A stretch of DNA of 64,000 nucleotides from Albibacterium sp963696875. GTDB taxonomy: Bacteria; Bacteroidota; Bacteroidia; Sphingobacteriales; Sphingobacteriaceae. A program made the translations under genes and the position numbers. The notes under the pieces were generated by a model. The model did not search any database, had not been told where the DNA came from, and saw nothing but the letters and a program-made list of their open reading frames with translations. The stretch lies in assembly GCA_963696875.1 (NCBI GenBank), contig CAVOLQ010000001.1, positions 310,001-374,000 of the forward strand. Direction: 5' to 3'. Of the stretch, positions 34,242-43,071 are shown piece after piece; the stretch's first letter is position 1; each line of letters begins with the position of its first letter.

Positions 34242-37040
34242 ATGATAAAAAAACAAGAGCATACTGCTAAAAATCATATCCTTATCAAGGGAGCGAGAGT
34301 ACACAACCTTAAAAATATTGATGTAGATATTCCGAAAAATAAATTAGTTGTGGTTACCGGTGTGTCGGGTTCTGGAAAGTCTTCTTTAGCTTTTGATACA
34401 CTATACGCCGAAGGGCGCCGCCGCTATATTGAAAGTTTATCCTCTTATGCGCGCCAGTTTATGGGGCGAATGAATAAACCGGAAGTCGACTATATCAAAG
34501 GCATTGCACCCTCTATCGCCATAGAGCAAAAAGTAATTTCTTCTAACCCAAGGTCAACAGTGGGTACTTCTACCGAGATTTATGATTATTTGAAGCTGTT
34601 ATTTGCTAGGATCGGGAAGACTATTTCTCCAGTTTCTGGCCAAGAAGTAAAAAAAGATACAGTGAGTTCTGTAGTCGATTTCATAGTCGCACTACCCAAA
34701 GATGAAGTAGTTACTGTTTTAGCTCCCTTAATCCCCCATAATGAAAGGACTTTTAAAGAGGAATTAGCCGTTTTATTACAAAAAGGTTTTGTTCGCATTT
34801 ATTGGAAAGGGAAGGTTCATAAAGTGGAAAATCTTTTAGAGGATAACTCGATATTAGAAAATACTATTGAAGCAGATGAGATTTTAATGGTAATAGATCG
34901 TATTCGGGTGGATAATGATGAGGAGACCATAAGCAGAATGGCTGATTCCGTACAAACTGCATTTTTTGAAGGGAAAGGGGATTGTATTATCGAAGAAAGC
35001 GAAGTAAGGCATACTTTTTCTGATCGTTTTGAGCTAGATGGAATCTTGTTTGAGCAGCCTAGTGCAAACTTCTTCAGTTTTAACAATCCTTTTGGTGCTT
35101 GCCCGCGCTGCGAAGGCTACGGCCAAATTATTGGGATAGATCCTGACTTGGTCATCCCTGACAAAAGTAAATCGGTATATGATGGAGCTATTGCTGCCTG
35201 GAGAGGCGAGGTGATGGGTAAATGGCTTAAGGATTTAATCGATAACTCACTGAAATTCGACTTTCCAATTCATCGTGCTTATGCTGATTTAACCGAAAAA
35301 GAGAAAAAGCTTTTATGGACGGGAAATAAGTATTTCGGAGGCTTAAATGAATTCTTTAAAGATTTAGAAGAGCAGACTTATAAAATCCAATACCGCGTTC
35401 TACTTTCTCGTTATAGAGGGAAGACAAGTTGCCCCGAATGTAAAGGAACCCGCTTAAGGAAAGATGCCTCTTATGTAAAAGTTGGTGGCAAATCCATCAC
35501 CGATATTGTTTTAATGCCCTTGGATAAAGTTCTTACTTTCTTCCAAACTTTGGAGCTTGCAGAGACCGATGCTTTAATTGCCAAGCGCTTGCTGATTGAA
35601 ATTACAAATCGACTGCAATTCTTGCAAGATGTTGGTCTGAGTTATTTAACCTTAAATCGACTGTCCAATTCTCTCTCGGGTGGAGAATCTCAGCGAATAA
35701 ATCTGGCTACAACTTTAGGCAGTTCCCTGGTTGGGTCAATTTATGTGCTGGATGAGCCAAGTATCGGCTTGCATCCTAGAGATACACATCGTTTGATCGG
35801 GGTCTTAAAGTCGCTAAGGGACGTTGGCAATTCCGTTGTCGTAGTTGAGCATGAACAGGAAATGATGCAGGCAGCAGACTATTTAATTGATATTGGGCCT
35901 GAGGCAGGAGTTCATGGAGGCGAATTGGTTTTTGCAGGAAGCTATGAAGAATTGCTTGTAGATACCAAAAGTAGCACAGGACGTTATTTAAGTGGAAAGG
36001 AAAGTATCGAAGTTCCCGAGAAGCGTAGAGAGTGGCACGACTCCTTAATGATAAAAGGGGCACGTGAAAATAATTTAAAAGGGATAGACGTGGAATTTCC
36101 ATTGAACGTGCTAACCGTAGTAACAGGTGTATCTGGATCAGGTAAAACGTCATTAGTAAAGAGGATTTTATACCCAGCTTTACAAAAGGCTATTGAAAAT
36201 TATTCTGGTGAGCAAACAGGTGTTTTTGATCGACTAGAGGGTGATTTTAACCTGATACATCGAGTGGAAATGGTAGATCAAAATCCAATTGGTCGATCTT
36301 CCCGTTCAAATCCCGTAACGTATGTAAAAGCATGGGATGAAATTCGTAACTTGTTTAGTCATGTCCCTGCAGCAAGGGCGGCAAGTCTGAAACCGTCGGC
36401 ATTCTCTTTTAATGTTGAGGGCGGGCGCTGTGAAGTTTGCACTGGAGAAGGAGTGGTGAAAATAGAAATGCAATTTATGGCAGATATTTTTCTACCTTGT
36501 GAAGCTTGCAATGGGAATCGTTTCAAGCAGCATGTGCTGGATGTAACTTACAAAGAGAAAAACGTTGCTGAAGTGCTGAAACTCACAATTGACGAGGCTA
36601 TTGAGTTCTTTCAAGAGCAACCTAAGATTATTGCCAAATTGCAACCTTTATCTGATGTGGGTTTAGGTTATGTCCAACTTGGTCAATCTTCTGACACTCT
36701 TTCGGGAGGAGAAGCACAACGGATTAAGTTAGCTTCCTTTTTGGTAAAAGGGAATATTTTAAAAAATACTTTATTTGTCTTTGATGAACCGACTACGGGA
36801 CTTCATTTCGACGATATTAAAAAGCTTTTGAAGTCATTTAATGCATTGCTGGACCAGGGGAATACAGTGTTGATTATTGAGCATAATATGGACATTATAA
36901 AGAGTGCGGATTGGGTCATTGATATCGGTCCAGAAGGAGGAGATCGGGGTGGACAGCTTGTTTTTGAAGGAACCCCAGAGGGTTTGGTCAAGCATAAGGG
37001 ATCCTATACCGGACAGTTTTTGAAGCAACACTTGGGTTAA
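34242..37040 (+). CDS. uvrA: excinuclease ABC subunit UvrA
   Basis: UvrA recognises DNA damage and loads UvrB in nucleotide excision repair. The 932-residue protein has two ABC ATPase modules: Walker A GVSGSGKSS (40-48) with signature LSGGESQR (~480), and GVSGSGKTS (~628) with signature LSGGEAQR (~822). Zinc knuckles CPRCEGYG, CPECKGTR and CEVC...CEAC are all present, as expected for a full UvrA. The length is normal. An Rrf2-type regulator gene follows 29 bases downstream on the same strand. Confidence 0.98.
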   Translation: MIKKQEHTAKNHILIKGARVHNLKNIDVDIPKNKLVVVTGVSGSGKSSLAFDTLYAEGRRRYIESLSSYARQFMGRMNKPEVDYIKGIAPSIAIEQKVISSNPRSTVGTSTEIYDYLKLLFARIGKTISPVSGQEVKKDTVSSVVDFIVALPKDEVVTVLAPLIPHNERTFKEELAVLLQKGFVRIYWKGKVHKVENLLEDNSILENTIEADEILMVIDRIRVDNDEETISRMADSVQTAFFEGKGDCIIEESEVRHTFSDRFELDGILFEQPSANFFSFNNPFGACPRCEGYGQIIGIDPDLVIPDKSKSVYDGAIAAWRGEVMGKWLKDLIDNSLKFDFPIHRAYADLTEKEKKLLWTGNKYFGGLNEFFKDLEEQTYKIQYRVLLSRYRGKTSCPECKGTRLRKDASYVKVGGKSITDIVLMPLDKVLTFFQTLELAETDALIAKRLLIEITNRLQFLQDVGLSYLTLNRLSNSLSGGESQRINLATTLGSSLVGSIYVLDEPSIGLHPRDTHRLIGVLKSLRDVGNSVVVVEHEQEMMQAADYLIDIGPEAGVHGGELVFAGSYEELLVDTKSSTGRYLSGKESIEVPEKRREWHDSLMIKGARENNLKGIDVEFPLNVLTVVTGVSGSGKTSLVKRILYPALQKAIENYSGEQTGVFDRLEGDFNLIHRVEMVDQNPIGRSSRSNPVTYVKAWDEIRNLFSHVPAARAASLKPSAFSFNVEGGRCEVCTGEGVVKIEMQFMADIFLPCEACNGNRFKQHVLDVTYKEKNVAEVLKLTIDEAIEFFQEQPKIIAKLQPLSDVGLGYVQLGQSSDTLSGGEAQRIKLASFLVKGNILKNTLFVFDEPTTGLHFDDIKKLLKSFNALLDQGNTVLIIEHNMDIIKSADWVIDIGPEGGDRGGQLVFEGTPEGLVKHKGSYTGQFLKQHLG

Positions 37041-37069
37041 TACATTATTCAATAAATTACAATTTTAGT

Positions 37070-37510
37070 ATGAGCTTGTTATCAAATAAAACCAAATATG
37101 CGATTAAGGCATTGGTTGTTTTAGGAAAGAATTATGGAAAAGAACCAATGCCAATTTTGAAAATAGCTGAGGAAGAAAACATTCCAAAAAAATTCCTCGA
37201 ACAAATTCTGCTTGAATTGAGGAATGCTGGAATTCTTTTTAGTAAAAAAGGAGCTAAGGGAGGATATAGCTTAAATAAAGAGCCTAAAGATATTCGTTTG
37301 ACCCAAATTATCCGTCTTACCGACGGTCCCATCGCTTTGCTTCCTTGCGTTAGTTTAAATTTTTATAGAAAATGTGATGAATGTAAATCGGAAGAATTTT
37401 GTGGCATCCGAGATACATTCGTTGAAGTGCGGAATGCCATGTTAGAAATTCTAAATGATACCAGCATTGAAGATATTATTACTCGAGAACGAAATATAGA
37501 TGCACTTTAA
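37070..37510 (+). CDS. Rrf2 family transcriptional regulator
   Basis: The 146-residue protein has the Rrf2 winged helix (TKYAIKALVVLGKNYGKEPMPILKIAEEENIPKKFLEQIL is the region; the wing is KGGYSL) and four cysteines C93, C102, C105 and C111 in the dimerisation arm. The LPC...CDEC...FC spacing is close to that of iron-sulfur-cluster-sensing Rrf2 proteins such as IscR. A redox or Fe-S sensing role is therefore plausible but not shown. It may be co-transcribed with uvrA; no Fe-S assembly genes are adjacent. Confidence 0.9.
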   Translation: MSLLSNKTKYAIKALVVLGKNYGKEPMPILKIAEEENIPKKFLEQILLELRNAGILFSKKGAKGGYSLNKEPKDIRLTQIIRLTDGPIALLPCVSLNFYRKCDECKSEEFCGIRDTFVEVRNAMLEILNDTSIEDIITRERNIDAL

Positions 37511-37539
37511 TAGAGATGGAGATGCTTATGTTTCCTTTT

Positions 37540-38643
37540 TTATAAAGAAAGCTTTCTTTTTCTAGCCAGTATATCCCAATTATCAATCACTCGCTTGTCT
37601 TTGATGATGCTTGCTGAATCATATAAAGCTACGCTTGGACAAATATGATAAGGTAGGGCAAATAAAGCTTCTCCCACCCCTAAAGGCTTTGCTAGAGGGT
37701 CAACTTCAATAACCAAATGTTCTTCGCTTTGTGCTTTTATAGTCGCATCCTCCCTATTTAATAAATGTACTCTACGATTAAGAGGGTTTTCGGATGCAAT
37801 AGCTTTATAGCCTAAATCTAAACAATAAACATTGGGCTGAGGGTTCGATATGACCCTCGTAAGGATCAACGCAGCAGGTAAAAAAGGTTGTTCTGTACAA
37901 ATTTCTTGGTATCCTTTATCCCAAAATACAAAGGTCCCCGGACTGCAATCTATGTTTTCTCTTTTTTTGTGAATGGGGAAAGTGATGCTTCCTCCTGCTA
38001 CAACTGTGGGATCAAATCCTAATTCACCAAGTTCTTGAATCAGTTTATCGATCGGTACAAAAGCCTGATTACAGATTTCTTCTCTTTTGGAGAATTCTTT
38101 TTCAATAATATGTCCATCATATACATGAAAGCCTGCAACGGGGATAGTTCCGTCCTGACTACATTTTAAAAATAGGTCTTTGGCCTTAGCAGGTTTTATC
38201 CCGGTTCGACTCATTCCCACATTCACGTCGATATATACTTCCAGTTTTCCATTCTTTTGCTGCGCTTGTTTCCTCAATTGGGCGTAGGACGAATAGTTAT
38301 CAATCAAACTTGAAAAACGGCAAACTGGATATTTTTTTATGAGATTGATAAATCTTGTAAGTTTTGGTCCCACTAATTGATAAGCGATTAAAATATCCTT
38401 TGCGCCGCTTATAGCCAATAACTCCGCTTCAGCAATGGTTGCGCATTTAAACTTTTTAATCCCTTCCTCAATTGAAAGTTCAGCAACCTCCTTCATTTTA
38501 TGAGTTTTCACATGGGGCCTTAATCGGTCAACTGAATCGATAGTCGATTTAAGCATTCGGATATTTTCAACTACTCGATCTTTATAAATGATTAAAGCTG
38601 GAGAATCTATTTCATCCATTTGATCAAATTCGTACCAAGTCAT
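37540..38643 (-). CDS. PLP-dependent D-threonine aldolase-like enzyme (alanine racemase N-terminal fold)
   Basis: The protein is 367 residues from the MTWYEFDQM start at 38643; the open frame begins eight codons earlier, but homologs start here. RPHVKTHK near residue 42 holds the PLP-binding lysine of the fold-type III D-threonine aldolase/D-serine dehydratase family. The C-terminal HICPSVALYD block corresponds to the metal-binding His/Cys of that family. It should cleave or dehydrate a D-beta-hydroxy amino acid; the substrate is unknown. An SDR gene lies 62 bases upstream on the same strand. Confidence 0.88.
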   Translation of the reverse strand: MTWYEFDQMDEIDSPALIIYKDRVVENIRMLKSTIDSVDRLRPHVKTHKMKEVAELSIEEGIKKFKCATIAEAELLAISGAKDILIAYQLVGPKLTRFINLIKKYPVCRFSSLIDNYSSYAQLRKQAQQKNGKLEVYIDVNVGMSRTGIKPAKAKDLFLKCSQDGTIPVAGFHVYDGHIIEKEFSKREEICNQAFVPIDKLIQELGELGFDPTVVAGGSITFPIHKKRENIDCSPGTFVFWDKGYQEICTEQPFLPAALILTRVISNPQPNVYCLDLGYKAIASENPLNRRVHLLNREDATIKAQSEEHLVIEVDPLAKPLGVGEALFALPYHICPSVALYDSASIIKDKRVIDNWDILARKRKLSL

Positions 38644-38705
38644 ATTCCTTTTAGATAAATGTAACAAATTATAGTGCAGTTTTTTTAACAGATAATGCCT
38701 AAAGC

Positions 38706-39458
38706 CTAATAGGTGGCCCTGCCGCCCGATAAATCAAAAGTGAAGCCAGTAGTAAAGCTATTTTTAGGAGATGTTATAAATATAATCATATCCGCCACTT
38801 CTTTTAGCGTGCACAAGCGTTTAGCGGGTACTTTCTCAAGCATATAATCAATCTGTGCCTGAGGGAGGGCGTCTACTAAAGGCGTCTGAATAACGGAAGG
38901 GGCAAGGGCATTCACCGTAATGCCTTTCTCAGCATATTCTTTACCTTGCACCTTAGTCATAGCAATAACCGCAGCTTTGGATGCACTATAGCCCAACATT
39001 CCTGCATTCCCTTCTTTGCCAGCAATAGATGCCACGTGCAAAACCCGGCCATAACCTTGTTCGAGCATGATAGGCAAGATGTATTTTGAGCTGAGGTATG
39101 AACCAAAGAAGTTGACATTCATTATTTTGCTGATGTTTTCCAAATCGGTTTCATGGCTCTTTTTATTTGTCTCCCCCGTAATCCCAGCGGAATTGATTAA
39201 GATGTCAATCCTTCCAAAATTTGCTTTAATTTCTTCGACCGCATTTTTTACTTTTTCTTCAGACGTAATATCGACAACATAGGTTTTACAGTCGGTAGAG
39301 TTTAGTGAAACGAGTACTTCTTCAAGCCCCACTACATCTCTATCAATCAAGGCTATTTTTACCCCGCTATTAGCTAAGGCTTGCGCCGTAGCTCTGCCTA
39401 TACCGGAGGCGGCACCTGTAATGACAGCGACTTGTTCATTTTTGTTTAGTTGATCCAT
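38706..39458 (-). CDS. SDR family oxidoreductase
   Basis: The 250-residue short-chain dehydrogenase has TGAASGIGRA (NAD(P)-binding), NSAGITG, a catalytic Ser (VASIAGKEG) and YSASK (Tyr/Lys). The C-terminal SPKNSFTTGFTFDLSGGRATY resembles sugar-acid and polyol dehydrogenases such as 2-keto-3-deoxy-L-fuconate dehydrogenase more than FabG. The substrate cannot be set from sequence. It is located between a D-threonine aldolase-like gene and the pnt operon. Confidence 0.88.
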   Translation of the reverse strand: MDQLNKNEQVAVITGAASGIGRATAQALANSGVKIALIDRDVVGLEEVLVSLNSTDCKTYVVDITSEEKVKNAVEEIKANFGRIDILINSAGITGETNKKSHETDLENISKIMNVNFFGSYLSSKYILPIMLEQGYGRVLHVASIAGKEGNAGMLGYSASKAAVIAMTKVQGKEYAEKGITVNALAPSVIQTPLVDALPQAQIDYMLEKVPAKRLCTLKEVADMIIFITSPKNSFTTGFTFDLSGGRATY

Positions 39459-39580
39459 TTACTCTTTATGATACGTTTTTTTTTAAATTTTTATTGCCAA
39501 ATATTCCCTTACAAAAAGCAAGAGTGCTATCACCCATAAATTTAAAATCAGTGGGGAAATGAGTATTGCGCTGTAGGAGG

Positions 39581-40966
39581 TTACAATTCTTTCATTTCGT
39601 TAACCAGTTTGGTGATGGTTTGCTTTGCATCTCCAAAAAGCATAAGACAATTGTTGTAACCGAATAAATCATTCTCAATTCCAGCATATCCTTTGCCCAT
39701 ACTTCTTTTAGACACGATTACGGTTTGGGCCTTATCCACATTTAGAACGGGCATTCCAAAGATAGGACTATTCGGTTTAGTACGCGCAGCAGGATTAACA
39801 ACATCATTTGCGCCTACAACAAATACAAGATCGGTAGTAGCAAAGTCGTCGTTAATTTCATCCATCTCAATTAATTTATCGTACGAGATATTCGCCTCTG
39901 CTAATAAAACGTTCATGTGTCCTGGCATCCTTCCTGCAACAGGGTGAATAGCAAAACGAATCTTTATGTTTCTTTTTTCGCATAATTCGCTTAATTCACG
40001 GATGGCATGCTGGGCTTGCGCTACTGCCATTCCATAACCAGGAACAATAATTATAGAGGAAGCGGAATCAAAAATCTGAGCTGCTTCTTCCACTCCAACC
40101 TCTTTTACTGTTACTTCTTCGCTACCATCAACAGCACCACTTTTCGTTTGACCAAATCCACCTAAAAGAACATTTGTCAATGAGCGATTCATCGCTTTAC
40201 ACATAATCTGCGTCAACACAATACCTGAAGCCCCTACGAGAGCACCTGATACTATCAGCACATTATTGTTCAATACAAAGCCGGTAGCACAGGCTGCCAT
40301 CCCAGAGTAAGAATTTAACAGGGAAATTACCACAGGCATATCAGCCCCTCCGATGGGGATAACCGTTAGTATACCTAATAAAAGAGAAATAAAAACAAAT
40401 ATTAATATAAATGTCGGGTTCGAAACACTTGTAAGTGCTAAAACAGCAATGAAGATAGCTGCGAGTAAAAATACTAGATTTATAAAGTGCTGACCACTAA
40501 ATGTGATGGGTTGGCCAGATATTCTTCCATTCAGCTTTAAAAAGGCAATCATTGAGCCGGTGAACGTTATTCCTCCGATAAAAATACTTAGGGCTACACT
40601 TGTTCCGGTGATGGAATCGACGCTAATGTGTCGTTGTTGCGTATTAAGCCAAAAATCGGAAAGTGCTACGGCTAAGGAGGCCAAGCCGCCAAAACCATTA
40701 AATAACGCAACCATTTCTGGAACCTTTGTCATTTGTACTTTATAAGCAATAATGAGCCCTACCCCCGAGCCAATAACAATACATATTAAAATATCTATGT
40801 AAGAAATAGCATCCACTTGCACTATGGTAGCTAAAATGGCAATAAACATCCCGATAGAAGAAACGATATTTCCCTTTCGTGCAGTTTTAGTGCGATTTAA
40901 CATCTTTATGCCGACAACAAATAGAATTGAGGCTATCAGGTAAGCGACTTGTATAAAAACACTCAT
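39581..40966 (-). CDS. pntB: NAD(P) transhydrogenase subunit beta
   Basis: PntB is the NADP(H)-binding and main membrane subunit of the proton-translocating transhydrogenase. At 461 residues it has about nine transmembrane helices in the first ~260 residues and the soluble dIII domain after ~275 with GYGMAVAQAQHA, HPVAGRMPGHMNVLLAEA, VVGANDVVNPAA and KRSMGKGYAG, which forms the NADP site. It is the last gene of the operon, 22 bases after pntAB. Confidence 0.97.
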   Translation of the reverse strand: MSVFIQVAYLIASILFVVGIKMLNRTKTARKGNIVSSIGMFIAILATIVQVDAISYIDILICIVIGSGVGLIIAYKVQMTKVPEMVALFNGFGGLASLAVALSDFWLNTQQRHISVDSITGTSVALSIFIGGITFTGSMIAFLKLNGRISGQPITFSGQHFINLVFLLAAIFIAVLALTSVSNPTFILIFVFISLLLGILTVIPIGGADMPVVISLLNSYSGMAACATGFVLNNNVLIVSGALVGASGIVLTQIMCKAMNRSLTNVLLGGFGQTKSGAVDGSEEVTVKEVGVEEAAQIFDSASSIIIVPGYGMAVAQAQHAIRELSELCEKRNIKIRFAIHPVAGRMPGHMNVLLAEANISYDKLIEMDEINDDFATTDLVFVVGANDVVNPAARTKPNSPIFGMPVLNVDKAQTVIVSKRSMGKGYAGIENDLFGYNNCLMLFGDAKQTITKLVNEMKEL

Positions 40967-40988
40967 ATTTTATAGCTATAAATAATCT

Positions 40989-41276
40989 TTATTTCTTTTT
41001 AAACATTTTTAACATTCGATCAGTGACTGCATACCCACCAACTACATTTATAGTAGCCAAGATCAGAGCAAACATTCCAAGCCACTTGCTAAATGTGTCG
41101 TATCCTAGTTGATTGCAAGCTATTAAGGCACCGACAATGGTGATACCCGAAATTGCATTTGTTCCTGACATTAATGGTGTATGAAGGGTAGGGGGAACCT
41201 TGGCAATTAGTTCAAAGCCCAAGAAGCTTCCTAAAACTAAAGCATATAATAATAAAATAAAAATCTCTACTGACAT
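40989..41276 (-). CDS. pntAB: NAD(P) transhydrogenase alpha subunit, membrane part (PntAB)
   Basis: The 95-residue protein carries three transmembrane helices, with PPTLHTPLMSGTNAISGITIVGAL as the conserved core of the split alpha subunit. It corresponds to the C-terminal membrane domain of the fused enterobacterial PntA. The three-gene arrangement pntAA-pntAB-pntB is intact here. Confidence 0.95.
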   Translation of the reverse strand: MSVEIFILLLYALVLGSFLGFELIAKVPPTLHTPLMSGTNAISGITIVGALIACNQLGYDTFSKWLGMFALILATINVVGGYAVTDRMLKMFKKK

Positions 41277-41294
41277 GATATCAAGGTTTAAAAA

Positions 41295-42425
41295 TTAATT
41301 ATTCGAAAGAATTGACCTGGTAAACTCATGAACCAACTCCCCCTTATGTGTTATCATTGACCCTTTGGTAATCTCTTCGTCTAGATCTAATTTGAAGCCA
41401 TCTTTATCTGCTAAATGCAATAGGAGGGTACTGATATTTGTTGCATAAAGCTGACTTGCATTGATTGGTAATAGGGAAGGGAGATTGGTTTCTCCAATAA
41501 TTTTGACGCCATGTTTTTCTACGGTTTTATTCATTTCTGATAAGGAGCAATTGCCTCCCCATTCCACCGCCATATCCACAATTACAGAACCTGATTTCAT
41601 AGATTTTACCATTTCATCGTTCACCAAAATAGGGGATTTTTTCCCTATGATCAATGCTGTTGTGATTACTATATCCGCATCTTTTATTTTTTGCTCAATG
41701 AGTTGTTTTTGTTTGTGAAGGAATTCTGCTGACACTTCTTTTGCATAGCCGCCTTCAGTTAGTACATCCTCGGTCCCTTCAACACTTAAAAAACGTCCAC
41801 CTAATGATTCTACTTGCTCCTTTGTTTCAGGTCGAACGTCCGATACTTCTACTACCGCTCCAAGGCGTTTTGCGGTGGCAATTGCTTGTAATCCTGCTAC
41901 ACCGGCGCCAAATATCAATACTTTTGCCGGAGTAATGGTTCCTGCAGCCGTCATCATTAATGGAAAAATCTTTCCTAGTGCATCAGCGGCCAGTATAACA
42001 GCTTTATAGCCAGACAAATTTGCTTGTGAACTTAATGCATCCATTTTTTGTGCCCTTGATATTCGCGGCACGGCATCCATCGAAAAAGCAGTAATTCTTT
42101 TACTATTAAAAATCTTTATCAGTTCAGGTTGAGTGTATGCATACATTAGGGAAATACAGTAGGAATCTTCCTTCATCGCTTTGGCTTCCTCTAAAGTTGG
42201 TACGTTTACCTTTAAAATAACGTGGCAGGAACACACCTTTTCCTTAGATTGCTCAATAGTAGCTCCAGCATTTTCGTAATCCGAATCTGAGAAAAAAGAA
42301 TCCAGCCCCGCCCCTGATTCAACAATAACTACAAATTCTTTCTTGACTAGCTGCTTAACAATATCTGGAGTAAGAGCAACCCGGTTTTCGTGGGCTTTAG
42401 ATTCTTTAAGTATACCTATCTTCAT
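41295..42425 (-). CDS. pntAA: NAD(P) transhydrogenase alpha subunit, NAD-binding part (PntAA)
   Basis: This 376-residue soluble dI domain binds NAD(H) and is related to alanine dehydrogenase. It shows KESKAHENRVALTP at the N-terminus, DALSSQANLSGYKAV (the RQD-loop region appears altered to SSQ), ILIFGAGVAGLQAIATAKRLGA-type nucleotide loop (GAGVAGLQA), VVEVSDVRP and VDMAVEWGGNC. It is the first gene of the pnt operon, which regenerates NADPH at the expense of the proton gradient. No confident promoter box was found upstream. Confidence 0.95.
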   Translation of the reverse strand: MKIGILKESKAHENRVALTPDIVKQLVKKEFVVIVESGAGLDSFFSDSDYENAGATIEQSKEKVCSCHVILKVNVPTLEEAKAMKEDSYCISLMYAYTQPELIKIFNSKRITAFSMDAVPRISRAQKMDALSSQANLSGYKAVILAADALGKIFPLMMTAAGTITPAKVLIFGAGVAGLQAIATAKRLGAVVEVSDVRPETKEQVESLGGRFLSVEGTEDVLTEGGYAKEVSAEFLHKQKQLIEQKIKDADIVITTALIIGKKSPILVNDEMVKSMKSGSVIVDMAVEWGGNCSLSEMNKTVEKHGVKIIGETNLPSLLPINASQLYATNISTLLLHLADKDGFKLDLDEEITKGSMITHKGELVHEFTRSILSNN

Positions 42426-42655
42426 TTATCGTTCTTCCTTCATTATTAATCACTCTAATGCTTTAATTTGGCAGTTTTAAACAGTGAATGTAATGAATAT
42501 TAGTTATTTCTTTAAATTTATTTCTTTTTTATTTAAAACGATAGTCTTTGCATATGATTGTTGAGATCAAGCTATGCCTTTAGGCCAACGACCATTATTT
42601 TCCGAACAAAAATAAAATTGTGTTGATTATTATTTTGAACTAACGTACAAAAAGC

Positions 42656-42663
42656 TATCTTTG
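42656..42663 (+). promoter_or_regulatory. promoter of tRNA-Glu (TATCTTTG with upstream TTTG)
   Basis: TATCTTTG is preceded by TTTG at 42634-42637, 18 bases before it. Together these approximate the Bacteroidota -33/-7 promoter pair. The tRNA starts 41 bases downstream. Confidence 0.7.
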
Positions 42664-42704
42664 CATTCCGAAAAACGAGTAAACAATTTTTGGAGAATCA
42701 TTTT

Positions 42705-42776
42705 GGCCCGTTCGTCTAGGGGTTAGGACGCCAGATTTTCATTCTGGAAACAGGGGTTCGATTCCCCTACGGGCTA
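42705..42776 (+). tRNA. tRNA-Glu (anticodon TTC)
   Basis: The 72-base cloverleaf has acceptor arms GGCCCGT/ACGGGCT, a D-arm with TCGTCTAGGGGTTAGGA, the anticodon loop TTTTCAT with anticodon TTC, and T-arm CAGGGGTTCGATTCCCCT. The discriminator is A and CCA is not encoded. Sequence around the D-arm is typical of bacterial tRNA-Glu. A clean terminator follows. Confidence 0.96.
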
Positions 42777-42786
42777 CAGAAATTAC

Positions 42787-42815
42787 AGCGGATTGCACTC
42801 AATCCGCTTTTTTTA
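42787..42815 (+). terminator. Rho-independent terminator after tRNA-Glu
   Basis: AGCGGATTG (42787-42795) and CAATCCGCT (42800-42808) form a perfect 9-bp stem around a CACT loop, followed by seven T. Confidence 0.9.
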
Positions 42816-42997
42816 TGTCCTAGCGAATCGACTTTGGGATAAAAATCTATTAGTTCCCACGCCAAACGAAAACTCTTGGATCTTTGAAAAACAGTTAAGC
42901 TTGAAATAACTGTGAGCGAAGGCAGGGGCAGTTACTCGCTTACGCTGGAAAGATTTACTGAAAGAATAGAATCTTTAAAGCCGTGCTATAGTAGAAA

Positions 42998-43042
42998 ATA
43001 AATACACTGCGTGCAGTGTCATTGAGCCAGCAGCGTATTTAT
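42998..43042. other. nested hairpin downstream of the GltB-like gene
   Basis: Outer arms ATAAATAC (42998-43005) and GTATTTAT (43035-43042) enclose a tight inner palindrome CACTGCGTGCAGTG (43005-43018). It lies 29 bases beyond the stop of the minus-strand GltB-like gene and could terminate it, although no U-tract is obvious. Its role is unknown. Confidence 0.45.
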
Positions 43043-43071
43043 ATATTATTAAAATGGATTGCCAGAATCTT

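Noticed and set aside
35776..36153. 125-codon open frame opposite uvrA
   Set aside because: It lies inside the UvrA ATPase-linker coding region on the other strand and has no recognisable features.
37544..37559. 16-base palindrome AAAGAAAGCTTTCTTT as a terminator
   Set aside because: It is the 3' coding end of the D-threonine aldolase-like gene (RKRKLSL and stop); low-complexity Lys/Leu codons explain it.
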